From positions 1 through 64,000 of the forward strand of contig NZHP01000036.1 in assembly GCA_002691465.1 (NCBI GenBank): DNA of 64,000 nt, in the 5' to 3' direction. Shown piece by piece: positions 1-8,824 of this stretch. The position numbers were made by a program, and so were the translations under genes. Every line of letters starts with the position of its first letter. The stretch's first letter is position 1. The notes below the pieces were generated by a model. That model was not told where the DNA came from. It was given only the letters and a program-made list of their open reading frames with translations, and did not search any database. The stretch is from Gammaproteobacteria bacterium. GTDB lineage: Bacteria > Pseudomonadota > Gammaproteobacteria > Steroidobacterales > UBA11654.

Positions 1-1173
1 GAGCACAACCAAAACTGGGCCAAATATTTCTTCTTTATAGATGCTCATCTCTGGACTGACACCATCGAACAGAGTCGGGCCTAGAAAAAAACCAGGTTTG
101 TTTGTCATTTCGTGCTCGCGTCCATCGAGTAAAATTTTGGCACCCGAATCTATGCCTTGCTGGATGTAATCAATGACTTTGTTTTTATGGTCATTGGTAA
201 TCAGTGGGCCCATTTCATTTTCAGCTTCATTCCCTGGTCCAATCTTCAGTGCTGAGGCTTTCTCAGACAGAAGCTTGCATAATTCATCTGCAACTCCTTC
301 AACAACAACCACAACAGAAATGGCCATACATCGCTCACCTGCAGAGCCATACGCAGCACCAATGATTGCATTGGTTGTTTGCTCAAGGGATGCGTCCTCG
401 AGGACGATGGCATGATTCTTTGCTCCACCCAATGCCTGCACTCTCTTTCCATTGGCTGAAGCTTTTTCATGAACGTACTGAGCGACAGGAGTTGATCCAA
501 CAAAACTGAATGTCTTAATGGAAGGGTGATCCAATATTGCATCGACGACTTCCTTGTCGCCGTTAACAACGTTCAAAACCCCTTTTGGCAATCCAGCCTC
601 CTGCAAAAGCTCTGCAAGTTTCATGGCGCACGAAGGATCTTTTTCTGAAGGCTTTAAAATAAAAGTATTGCCGCATGCAATGGCAATTGGAAACATCCAC
701 ATTGGAACCATGGCAGGAAAATTAAAGGGCGTCACACCGGAGCAGACTCCAATCGGTTGTCGAGTGGAATAGCAATCGATTCCCGTTCCAACTTGCTCAC
801 TGAATTCACCTTTAAGAAGATGAGGAATGCCGCATACAAAATCAACCACTTCGATGCCTCTTTGCAAAGAGCCGGCTGCATCCGAGGCGACCTTGCCGTG
901 CTCTTGGGTAATGAGCTCTATTAACTCTTCTCTGTTTGTTTCCAGAAGCTCTTTGTATTTGAAAAAGATCTGAGCTCGTTTTGTGACGGATGTTTGTGAC
1001 CAACTCTTAAATGCTTCTGAGGCGGACTCAACTGCTTTGTTTAGATCATCGGAATTCCCCATCGAAACAGAGGCACTGACTTGGCCGGTTGCAGGATTAA
1101 ACACATCCCCGTATCGTTCAGCACTTGAAGGCTGAAGTTCGCCGTTAATCCAATGGTGAATGATTGATGCCAT
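1..1173 (-). CDS. mmsA: Methylmalonate-semialdehyde dehydrogenase (CoA-acylating), 3' end truncated by window edge
   Basis: Manual reverse translation from CAT at 1171-1173 gives MASIIHHWINGELQPSSAERYGDVFNPATGQVSASV...PFNFPAMVPMWMFPIAIACGNTFILKPSEKDPS...GSTPVAQYVHEKA...GAAYGSAGERCMA, the ALDH/MmsA family pattern. Absent from the ORF track because it runs off the edge. Confidence 0.9.
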   Translation of the reverse strand, partial: MASIIHHWINGELQPSSAERYGDVFNPATGQVSASVSMGNSDDLNKAVESASEAFKSWSQTSVTKRAQIFFKYKELLETNREELIELITQEHGKVASDAAGSLQRGIEVVDFVCGIPHLLKGEFSEQVGTGIDCYSTRQPIGVCSGVTPFNFPAMVPMWMFPIAIACGNTFILKPSEKDPSCAMKLAELLQEAGLPKGVLNVVNGDKEVVDAILDHPSIKTFSFVGSTPVAQYVHEKASANGKRVQALGGAKNHAIVLEDASLEQTTNAIIGAAYGSAGERCMAISVVVVVEGVADELCKLLSEKASALKIGPGNEAENEMGPLITNDHKNKVIDYIQQGIDSGAKILLDGREHEMTNKPGFFLGPTLFDGVSPEMSIYKEEIFGPVLVVL

Positions 1174-1187
1174 GCTTTGCTTTATTC

Positions 1188-2504
1188 TTAACCGATCGCT
1201 TCTAGCGATTCTTTGACGGTATGCACCACTTTGCGAACGTCATCAGCGCTGGCAATGAATGGCGGACAAATCGCAATTGTATCGCCCGTGGTTCTGATGA
1301 GAACCCCTCTGTCAAAACATTCTCTGAATACACTCATTGCTCTTGCGGTAGGCTTTCCTTCTATAGGATCCAATTCCACAGCACCCAATAAACCAAAGTT
1401 ACGTATATCAATCACATGTTTCGTGCCTTTGATCTTGTGCACTTCTTCCTCCAGAACTGGTGCAAGCTCTCGAGCATTCTCAAAAAGACCTTCTTCTTCA
1501 TAAACATTGAGCGTTGCCAATCCTGCTGCAGCTGCTAAAGGATGACCTGAATAGGTATAGCCATGGAAAAACTCTATCGCTTCTTCTGGCCCAGTCATGA
1601 ACGTATTGTAAATTTCTTCCTTAACTAAAACACCGCCCATTGGAACTGTTCCGCTGGTCATGCCTTTGGCAATGGTCATTATATCTGGCGTAACATTGAA
1701 TGCATCTGCTCCAAAATTACTTCCTGTTCTTCCAAATCCAGTGATGACTTCATCCAAGATAAGCAGAATGCCATGCTCGTCACAAATTTCCCTTATTCTA
1801 TTGAGATAGCCAACGGGTGGGAGGTAAACGCCTGCTGAACCCGCAATGGGTTCCATGATAACAGCAGCCACTGTGGATGGATCATGCAACATAAGTATTT
1901 CTGTTAACTGATCTGCGAGGTGCTCGCCCCATTGAGGCTGACCGACTGAAAAAGCATTGTGCTCAAGATTATGGGTGTGCTTGAGGTGATCCACGCCCGG
2001 CAACATTGCGCCAAACATTTTACGATTGGGCGACATGCCTCCGACAGAAATACCGCCAAAACCAACGCCGTGGTATCCCTTCTCCCTTCCTATGAGACGA
2101 GTTCGATGTCCTTCACCTCTCGCTCGGTGATATGCGAGTGCAATCTTTAGAGCTGTATCCACCGCTTCAGAACCTGAATTTGTGAAGAATGCATGAGTCA
2201 ATTCTTTAGGCGCCATATTCACCAACTTCTCTGCCATTGCAAAGATTGTGGGATGACCGAGCTGAAATGCAGTCGCGTAATCCAATGTTTCAGCTTGCTT
2301 TTGAATGGCTTCAACTATCTTTGGATGACAATGCCCAGCATTGCAACACCAAAGACCTGAAACGCCATCCATGACGGTCTTGTCATCGTATGTCGTATAA
2401 TGCATTCCATTGGCTTTCTTGAACATTCTTGGGTTCTTCTTAAAGTACCGATTGCCTGTGAATGGCATCCAATAATGTTCCAAATTTGGTAAAGCATCGC
2501 TCAT
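1188..2504 (-). CDS. Class III omega-aminotransferase (beta-alanine--pyruvate transaminase-like)
   Basis: ORF 1188..2543; likely start MSDALPNLEHYWMPFTGNRYFKKNPRMF at ~2504. PLP class III motif LLILDEVITGFGRTGSNFGAD and AKGMTSGTVPMGGV. Confidence 0.88.
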   Translation of the reverse strand: MSDALPNLEHYWMPFTGNRYFKKNPRMFKKANGMHYTTYDDKTVMDGVSGLWCCNAGHCHPKIVEAIQKQAETLDYATAFQLGHPTIFAMAEKLVNMAPKELTHAFFTNSGSEAVDTALKIALAYHRARGEGHRTRLIGREKGYHGVGFGGISVGGMSPNRKMFGAMLPGVDHLKHTHNLEHNAFSVGQPQWGEHLADQLTEILMLHDPSTVAAVIMEPIAGSAGVYLPPVGYLNRIREICDEHGILLILDEVITGFGRTGSNFGADAFNVTPDIMTIAKGMTSGTVPMGGVLVKEEIYNTFMTGPEEAIEFFHGYTYSGHPLAAAAGLATLNVYEEEGLFENARELAPVLEEEVHKIKGTKHVIDIRNFGLLGAVELDPIEGKPTARAMSVFRECFDRGVLIRTTGDTIAICPPFIASADDVRKVVHTVKESLEAIG

Positions 2505-2597
2505 AGAATTGTCCTCAAGAAAATATATGCCTATTGTACTCACTAATTTCTAACTCAATCAATGGATATGTCTCGAAATGTCAAATAAACTATCGAG

Positions 2598-3125
2598 ATG
2601 AGCAGCGAAAAAAATAAGGAGTTCAAGGCGGTCAATATTTCTGTTTTGACTATTTCAGACAGCAGAACGATTGAGCAGGATGATTCGGGCGAATATCTGG
2701 CTTCCGCAATAAAAGAGCAAGGGCACGTTTTAAGCGATCGAAGAATTTGCAAAGACAATCTTTATGAGATCAGAGCGATCATCTCGCAATGGATTTTAGA
2801 TGACAATGTTCACGGCATCATCACCACTGGTGGCACAGGAATCACTGGCAAAGATGGAACACCTGAGGCCATCCTGCCTCTTCTGGATAAAACCATTGAT
2901 GGCTTTGGTGAAATGTTTAGATCTCTTTCTTACCAAAACATTAAAACATCAACCTTGCAATCCAGAGCCTTTGCAGGGGTTGCCAATGGGACATTTATCT
3001 TTTGCCTTCCCGGCTCACCGGGTGCTTGTAAGGACGGCTGGAATCTCTTAATCAAGGATCAATTGGACAACAGGACAAAGCCATGCAATCTTGTGGAATT
3101 AATGCCTCGATTAAATGAGCAATAA
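2598..3125 (+). CDS. moaB: Molybdenum cofactor biosynthesis protein B (MoaB/Mog domain)
   Basis: VLTISDSRTIEQDDSGEYLASAIKEQGH...GIITTGGTGITGKDGTPEAI...FCLPGSPGACKDGWNLLIKDQLD. Confidence 0.9.
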   Translation: MSSEKNKEFKAVNISVLTISDSRTIEQDDSGEYLASAIKEQGHVLSDRRICKDNLYEIRAIISQWILDDNVHGIITTGGTGITGKDGTPEAILPLLDKTIDGFGEMFRSLSYQNIKTSTLQSRAFAGVANGTFIFCLPGSPGACKDGWNLLIKDQLDNRTKPCNLVELMPRLNEQ

Positions 3126-3131
3126 ACTCAG

Positions 3132-3905
3132 ATGAGTGATCGATTAGAAGTATTTATGTTTCCCTGTTTATCGGATAACTACGGTTTCCTAATCCATGAT
3201 CCTATCGAGGGTTTAACAGCCACAATCGACACTCCCGAAGTTCCCGTCATTGAAGAGGCGCTCAATCAAAAAGGCTGGGCATTGACTCACATAATAAATA
3301 CGCACCATCATTATGATCACGCGGGGGGCAACCTTGAGCTCAAGAAAAAGACAAATTGCAAAATCATTGGTCCCCTGGCAGATAAGGACCGAATTCCAGG
3401 GATTGATATAACCATAGAACATGGAGAAAAATTCAACTTTGGTTCATTCGATGTTCAAGCATTTCATACGCCAGGGCATACAACTGGGCACATGGTCTAT
3501 CATTTCAAGAGTCAAAACATAGCTTTTGTGGGCGACACTATTTTTGTAATGGGCTGTGGAAGACTATTTGAGGGAACGCCTGAACAAATGCTCAAATCGC
3601 TTGATCTCATTATGTCATGGCCCGATGAAACCTTGCTTTATTGTGCGCACGAATACACACAAAGCAATGCCGAATTTGCCATTACAGTTGATGGAAAGAA
3701 TAAGGATCTGATCAAAAGAAAATCAGAAGTTGAAAGCATGAGAGAAGGCTCGATCCCGACAGTTCCTACCACGCTTGATTTAGAGAAAAAAACAAATCCA
3801 TTTCTGAGATCGGATGATCAAGAAATAAGATTGGAATTGGGCATGCTGGAATCCACTAGAACTGAGGTTTTTGCTGAAATTAGAAATCGCAAAGATCAAT
3901 TCTAG
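3132..3905 (+). CDS. gloB: Hydroxyacylglutathione hydrolase (glyoxalase II)
   Basis: Metallo-beta-lactamase motif THHHYDHAGGN, HTPGHTTGHMVYH, FVGDTIFVMGCGRLFEGTPEQM, HEYTQSNAEFA. Confidence 0.93.
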   Translation: MSDRLEVFMFPCLSDNYGFLIHDPIEGLTATIDTPEVPVIEEALNQKGWALTHIINTHHHYDHAGGNLELKKKTNCKIIGPLADKDRIPGIDITIEHGEKFNFGSFDVQAFHTPGHTTGHMVYHFKSQNIAFVGDTIFVMGCGRLFEGTPEQMLKSLDLIMSWPDETLLYCAHEYTQSNAEFAITVDGKNKDLIKRKSEVESMREGSIPTVPTTLDLEKKTNPFLRSDDQEIRLELGMLESTRTEVFAEIRNRKDQF

Positions 3906-3929
3906 CTCACAGAATATTATCTGATTCTC

Positions 3930-3935
3930 TATAAT
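3930..3935 (+). promoter_or_regulatory. Putative -10 box (TATAAT) of the tRNA-Arg gene
   Basis: Perfect TATAAT ending 10 nt before the mature tRNA 5' end; -35 weak (TCACAG at 3907-3912). Confidence 0.5.
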
Positions 3936-3945
3936 GGTTTTAAGT

Positions 3946-4022
3946 GCGCCCGTAGCTCAGTTGGATAGAGCGTGTGGCTACGAACCACAAGGTCGGGAGT
4001 TCGAATCTCTCCGGGCGCGCCA
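3946..4022 (+). tRNA. tRNA-Arg (anticodon ACG), CCA encoded
   Basis: Cloverleaf read by eye: GCGCCCG / GCTC-AGTTGGATA-GAGC / TGTGG-CTACGAA-CCACA / GGGAG-TTCGAAT-CTCTC / CGGGCGC-G-CCA. Confidence 0.95.
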
Positions 4023-4047
4023 AAATAATCTAAAGAATGTATTTGCT

Positions 4048-5379
4048 CTAAGGTCTTTGATTTGGATTGGCCAAAGGCGTCGGAGCGACCTTTGACACAT
4101 AAATGGCAAACATGCTGACAAATATATTGCATACTCCGATCAATATAAATGGAGCGGATGGGCCAATCGCGTCAAACATTCTCCCTCCAATTCCAGAAGA
4201 AATCAGTATTCCCACTGCGCCTGCAAGATTGAAAACACCAACGATGGCGCCCCTCTTCATCTGTGGAGCCTCTTGACCCAGTAATGTCGTGGCTGCGAAG
4301 AAAGCGCATTGCTGACCCCAGCCAAGTAAAGCAAAGAGTGGCAGATACTTCGGATCAAGAACATCGTCTACGAAAAACATGGAGCAGTAACCGGTCGCGG
4401 CTATTGCCATGCATATACTGACAGATTTTATTCGATCGCCTTTATCCATTAAATAACCAATGAATGGCGAGGCTATGAGTGCCGCCGATGTCGAAGTGAC
4501 AAACAGCAGTCTTGCCTTGCGAGTTGCCTCTGAAGTTTCTAGGCCAGCATCCACCCCTGATGCAACGCCCCACAACACCACAAAAGTACCGAGTATGACA
4601 AGATCGCTTCTTGCGACAAATGCGGCAAAATAAGCCAATAGAATCCTTGGATTCTTCCCCTCTGCCAGTCCAGATCGGATCTGCTCACGATAAGGAATTT
4701 TCTTTTGTTCTTCCGTCGGTGTTCCTTTCTTCAAGCCAAAACCAACAACCGTTGCAGTAATCAAGCACATTCCGGCAACAACCCACATTGCATACATGCC
4801 TGCAGTGACTTCATCGTATCCAGCATCAGCAAATGTTTTTGGTAATCTGGCAAAAACAAGCGATACGAAAATAACCCCCAATGCATTCATAATCCCTGTG
4901 ACAGCAATCATTTTTCCCCTGGTGTGATTCTGAGGATAATCTGCTGTAACAGTGCCGAGCATTCCAGTTGCAGCACCCATCCCAATAGCATAGACAATTC
5001 GGTACATGGTCAATTCTTCGATACCGGTTGCCAATGGATAGAGGAAATAAGACAGCCCCATTGTAACCATGCCAAAGGCATAGACTTGCCTTCGGCCTAT
5101 TTTATCGGCAATAAGACCAACCGGAAGAAAAACCAACAAAAGGACTATTTCTGCAACAACTTGGAGATCTCCAACAATAGTGCCTATCTGATCTCTTTGG
5201 TAATTGAGGTTTTCCACGACAACATAAGTCGTGGCATAAGAAATAAAGGTTAATAAACCGATGGTTGTTAGGGCTGCATAGCAAATGGAAAGAAAATTCG
5301 TTCTCGTCACTCCTTCGACCAGATCAACTTTGTATCTGCTGCTGCCTAAAACTTTGATTGAAAGAAATGAATCGCTCAT
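4048..5379 (-). CDS. MFS transporter (paralog A)
   Basis: 12-TM-like MFS protein; motif A region GLIADKIGRRQVYAFG; similar along its length to the 7434..8774 product. Confidence 0.88.
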   Translation of the reverse strand: MSDSFLSIKVLGSSRYKVDLVEGVTRTNFLSICYAALTTIGLLTFISYATTYVVVENLNYQRDQIGTIVGDLQVVAEIVLLLVFLPVGLIADKIGRRQVYAFGMVTMGLSYFLYPLATGIEELTMYRIVYAIGMGAATGMLGTVTADYPQNHTRGKMIAVTGIMNALGVIFVSLVFARLPKTFADAGYDEVTAGMYAMWVVAGMCLITATVVGFGLKKGTPTEEQKKIPYREQIRSGLAEGKNPRILLAYFAAFVARSDLVILGTFVVLWGVASGVDAGLETSEATRKARLLFVTSTSAALIASPFIGYLMDKGDRIKSVSICMAIAATGYCSMFFVDDVLDPKYLPLFALLGWGQQCAFFAATTLLGQEAPQMKRGAIVGVFNLAGAVGILISSGIGGRMFDAIGPSAPFILIGVCNIFVSMFAIYVSKVAPTPLANPNQRP

Positions 5380-5437
5380 GCTGAAGCCCCCTTTATTAAA
5401 GATTTATAAATAGTAGACTAAATACAAACCTAATTTC

Positions 5438-5465
5438 AAATAACAAAAGTAACACTTTGTATCAT
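5438..5465. repeat. 28-bp exact direct repeat, copy 1 (AAATAACAAAAGTAACACTTTGTATCAT)
   Basis: Identical by eye to 8835..8862; contains imperfect dyad ACAAAAGT-AAC-ACTTTGT; 58 bp upstream of the MFS paralog A start. Confidence 0.85.
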
Positions 5466-5475
5466 CCTAGGAAAG

Positions 5476-5868
5476 ATGAAAAACAACGAACTAATAAAGG
5501 GAATTATCACATCAATCTTTGATGCTTTTAAGCGAGGGGACACCAAAGAAATTGAGAAACATCTCCATGAGGAAGCAAGTGTTTGGGATGTTTTTACGCC
5601 TGACATGATTATTGGGAGGAAAAATTTAGAGGAATTCCATAGCCGTGATCAAGCTCAAAAGGAGTCAAGAGGACAGTTGAGCATTGAACTGGAAGAGCCC
5701 ATGATCAGAGAATGGAATGAATTTGCCATTGCAACTTACTGCCTTGAATTTACATATCAGCAGCCAAACGCACTTAAAGGAAAGGTAAGAATTACTGATT
5801 TATTTGTTTTGGAGAAAGAACAATGGAAAATAATGCATCATCATGAAGGATTGGTTCCAGAAGATTAG
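5476..5868 (+). CDS. SnoaL/NTF2-like fold protein
   Basis: 130 aa; IITSIFDAFKRGDTKEIEKHLHEEASVWDVFTPDMI...FVLEKEQWKIMHHHEGLVPE is typical of NTF2-like proteins. Confidence 0.7.
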   Translation: MKNNELIKGIITSIFDAFKRGDTKEIEKHLHEEASVWDVFTPDMIIGRKNLEEFHSRDQAQKESRGQLSIELEEPMIREWNEFAIATYCLEFTYQQPNALKGKVRITDLFVLEKEQWKIMHHHEGLVPED

Positions 5869-6422
5869 AAAGGACAATAATCTTCTTTTTCAACCAAATC
5901 GTAAACGAAAGTAAATTTCGCAACACCAACGAGTACAGCCATAATCATTCCCAACTCATAAATTTCCCCATCATTAAAGTGGGTATTCAATTCAGAATAC
6001 AAGTCAGAAGAAATATTGCCCTTCTCATTTGTGAGCACCATCTGATCTGCGAGCTTCAAAGCTGATTTTTCACGATCTGAAAATGGGCCGTTCATATAGT
6101 CATCCAATGCATCTATTTGTTCTTGTGTGATTCCTGATTTGAGTGCATGAGCAGTGTCCCCTTTGTTGCAAAATGCACATCCATGGACATTTGCAAGCCT
6201 GAGTCTGACCAATTCAACCAGCGTTGTTTCAAGTCGATCAGAGTAAAAAAGTTTTTGATAGAACTCGTCAAGATACCATCGATATACATCAGGATTATTG
6301 CCTGAAACTTCAACAAAAGTAGCATCGCCAGTCAGATCATTGGCTTGATCCCAACTTTGCTTCATATCGTCGGGCAATTCGTTCTTACTCACTTTTTTCA
6401 AATGAGGTGTCGGTTTTGTCAT
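5865..6422 (-). CDS. Carboxymuconolactone decarboxylase / AhpD-like protein
   Basis: 185 aa; ETTLVELVRLRLANVHGCAFCNKGDTAHALKSGITQEQIDAL with the CxxC (CAFC) motif. Confidence 0.82.
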   Translation of the reverse strand: MTKPTPHLKKVSKNELPDDMKQSWDQANDLTGDATFVEVSGNNPDVYRWYLDEFYQKLFYSDRLETTLVELVRLRLANVHGCAFCNKGDTAHALKSGITQEQIDALDDYMNGPFSDREKSALKLADQMVLTNEKGNISSDLYSELNTHFNDGEIYELGMIMAVLVGVAKFTFVYDLVEKEDYCPF

Positions 6423-6428
6423 CGCGCC

Positions 6429-7421
6429 CTATCCCTGAAAGGGTTCTCGTTCTATGGCGTACAACTCAAGACTGGATAAGCTTGGCGTATTTGGATCGTA
6501 TGTCTCTGGGGCAGTAAAATATTTAGGGTAATGTTTTTCCACATAATCCAATACCTGTCGACTATGGACTTGCTCTAGATCCTCGCCCGATCCCATAAAT
6601 GCCTGATACAAGCAGTGCCCGGGTTCTTGTCCCATTAGCATCCATGGAAGAAACGGCGTTATCCTTCCCCATGTTCCGCTGAATGGCAATGAAGTGTAGC
6701 TCGGGTCCTGCATTTGCTGCGCATCCACATGAAAGGCAAACATTTCTGACACACTCACCATCGGACCGCTTGACTCCCTAACCCATTTCTTTGGATCAAG
6801 GGCATTTGGGTAAAAGAGATTGATATGAATTTCCATGTCTATTCTGTTTCCCCTTTGCTGCCAAGGCAAAATGAATGGTATTTTTGGTGGCTCTTCCTTA
6901 TTGAGACCGCCAAATTCTGGAGGAGCCGGAAAATGATCCGCTATCACATAGTTAAATGGATCATTTGCAATTGGATATACCTTAACTGTCTCATTGGTCA
7001 TTGGGTTATCCCATTCTTCCAGCACTTCGCCCGATCTCAAATCAGTATAAAGACCAACCTCTCTCAATATTTTTGCATACGATCCATCGGCTTGTTGCTC
7101 TAATCTCGAAACACCGAAGCCTTCTATCCCAACACAATCAACGAGTGGTTTGTTTGGTCTCACTGCCATTATGTAGCCTTTGAACCATCCGTATTTCTGC
7201 TTTGATTCGTCCAAGTTACCGTTCATCCTCGCATACGCAACCTTGTTATCCGGTCCCTTTGATAGATCCAGATACGGCCCACTTAAAGCTTCGCCGCTTG
7301 AAGTGCCGTATGCGGCAGCTTGATCTGCTCTTGAGTGATCGGACATCATGCCAAGAGCCATAGCTCCAGCGCCAAATGCTCCGACATTTCCAACGTTCTT
7401 AAAAAAATCTCTTCTTTTCAT
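6429..7421 (-). CDS. DUF1838-family protein, twin-arginine-type leader
   Basis: N-terminus MKRRDFFKNVGNVGAFGAGAMALGM (RR leader); body resembles DUF1838 proteins as I recall them. Confidence 0.65.
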   Translation of the reverse strand: MKRRDFFKNVGNVGAFGAGAMALGMMSDHSRADQAAAYGTSSGEALSGPYLDLSKGPDNKVAYARMNGNLDESKQKYGWFKGYIMAVRPNKPLVDCVGIEGFGVSRLEQQADGSYAKILREVGLYTDLRSGEVLEEWDNPMTNETVKVYPIANDPFNYVIADHFPAPPEFGGLNKEEPPKIPFILPWQQRGNRIDMEIHINLFYPNALDPKKWVRESSGPMVSVSEMFAFHVDAQQMQDPSYTSLPFSGTWGRITPFLPWMLMGQEPGHCLYQAFMGSGEDLEQVHSRQVLDYVEKHYPKYFTAPETYDPNTPSLSSLELYAIEREPFQG

Positions 7422-7433
7422 AATTACCTCAAA

Positions 7434-8774
7434 TTAGTTTTCTTTTTTTCTTCGCTCTAAAAATAGCAACAGTAGAGCCAACATTAAAAGAACAAGATTG
7501 GCGATGCCAACCATCGTGAATGGTGCAGTTGGGCTGATACTATCAAATATCTGGCCTCCAATTCCTGCAACAAGAAAAATTCCAACCGCTCCAAAAAAAC
7601 TGAATCCACCAATCACAGCTCCCCTTGCTTTTGCGGGTGCGACACTGCCGATAAGAGATATAGCAGAGATGTTGGCAAATATCTCCCCAAGACCGAGCAG
7701 ACCGACACCGATGTACATCTGAGTGCCTTGAACATCCTCAATAAACCCAAGATAGAGATAGCCAGTGGCAGCAATGCCCATGGATATTGCCAATGCCAAA
7801 ACACGGTCAAACTTATCGATGAAAAAATTGATCAGCAATGCGCCTGGAATTGCACATGCTTGAACGGCAACATATAAAAGTGCTGCCATTTTCTGAGCTT
7901 CAGATTTGCTCATGCCCAACGATTCAAACTCAATGCCCAACCAGAGTGCAAAAAAAGTACTGACCACTGCCAGATCGCCTCTGGAAACAACTCCGGCCGT
8001 GTATGCCAAGGCAACTCTAGGATTTTTAGCTTCTTTTACAGCAACTCCTAGAGTAGAAAAATACGAATCTTTTTTAGCAGTAGCCTCTGCGGTGCCTTTT
8101 TTGAGATTGAAAAACAAAACCACTGAAACGATGAAAACCATAGTTGAGGCAGACCAAAAGACATACTGAGCCCAGTTTGCTGAATCGTATCCAAGATTGA
8201 TTAAATATTCGGGAGCCTGAAGTTGCTCGTAGAATGTTGCAAAATTTCTAAATGTTGAAATGATCAGAACGAGGCCAAGACCATTCAATATTGATGTGAA
8301 AGCGATCAGTCTGCCTCGAGTGCTTCCATGAACATAGTCATTAGCAACGGTTGGCAACATAACCGTATTTGCGGCACAACCGAGTGCAACGAAAATCCTG
8401 AAGAAATATAGTTCTGTGGTGCTATCTGCTAATGGATAAATAAAATAACCAATGCCCAATAAGAAGAAACCCAAGGAGTATACAAATCTTCTCCCTATCT
8501 TATCTGACAGCGCGCCAAAAAGGCCAATCACTGAGACAACGACAACTTCTTGAACAGCAGTCAGGGTCCCAGCTACGCTCCCGAATTCTTCTTGTGGAAT
8601 GTCAAGAGCACTAAAAATCGAATAATTAAAAACATTGACAAAAGCCATGCTGGCTATGCCAAAGAAAGCACCAAAAAACAACGTAAACAAATGACGTTTT
8701 TCAATATCAGGCAACAGCACTATGGGGCCAAACTTTAGGCCCATTGGCTGATCAGAATTATTTCCCATATCCAT
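7434..8774 (-). CDS. MFS transporter (paralog B)
   Basis: GALSDKIGRRFVYSLGFFLLGIGYFIYPLAD aligns with paralog A DKIGRRQVYAFGMVTMGLSYFLYPLAT; many further aligned blocks. Confidence 0.88.
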   Translation of the reverse strand: MDMGNNSDQPMGLKFGPIVLLPDIEKRHLFTLFFGAFFGIASMAFVNVFNYSIFSALDIPQEEFGSVAGTLTAVQEVVVVSVIGLFGALSDKIGRRFVYSLGFFLLGIGYFIYPLADSTTELYFFRIFVALGCAANTVMLPTVANDYVHGSTRGRLIAFTSILNGLGLVLIISTFRNFATFYEQLQAPEYLINLGYDSANWAQYVFWSASTMVFIVSVVLFFNLKKGTAEATAKKDSYFSTLGVAVKEAKNPRVALAYTAGVVSRGDLAVVSTFFALWLGIEFESLGMSKSEAQKMAALLYVAVQACAIPGALLINFFIDKFDRVLALAISMGIAATGYLYLGFIEDVQGTQMYIGVGLLGLGEIFANISAISLIGSVAPAKARGAVIGGFSFFGAVGIFLVAGIGGQIFDSISPTAPFTMVGIANLVLLMLALLLLFLERRKKEN

Positions 8775-8824
8775 TTTTTGATTTAAAATTTTATTATTAA
8801 AAGAATAACACTACACTAAGAACG

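Noticed and set aside
246-569. ORFs inside 173..772 in the track
   Set aside because: Out-of-frame or antisense to mmsA, whose real frame runs off the window edge.
3929-4132. 67-aa minus-strand ORF (GEIRTPDLVVRSHTLYPTELRAH)
   Set aside because: It is the antisense translation of the tRNA-Arg gene, a well-known spurious ORF pattern.
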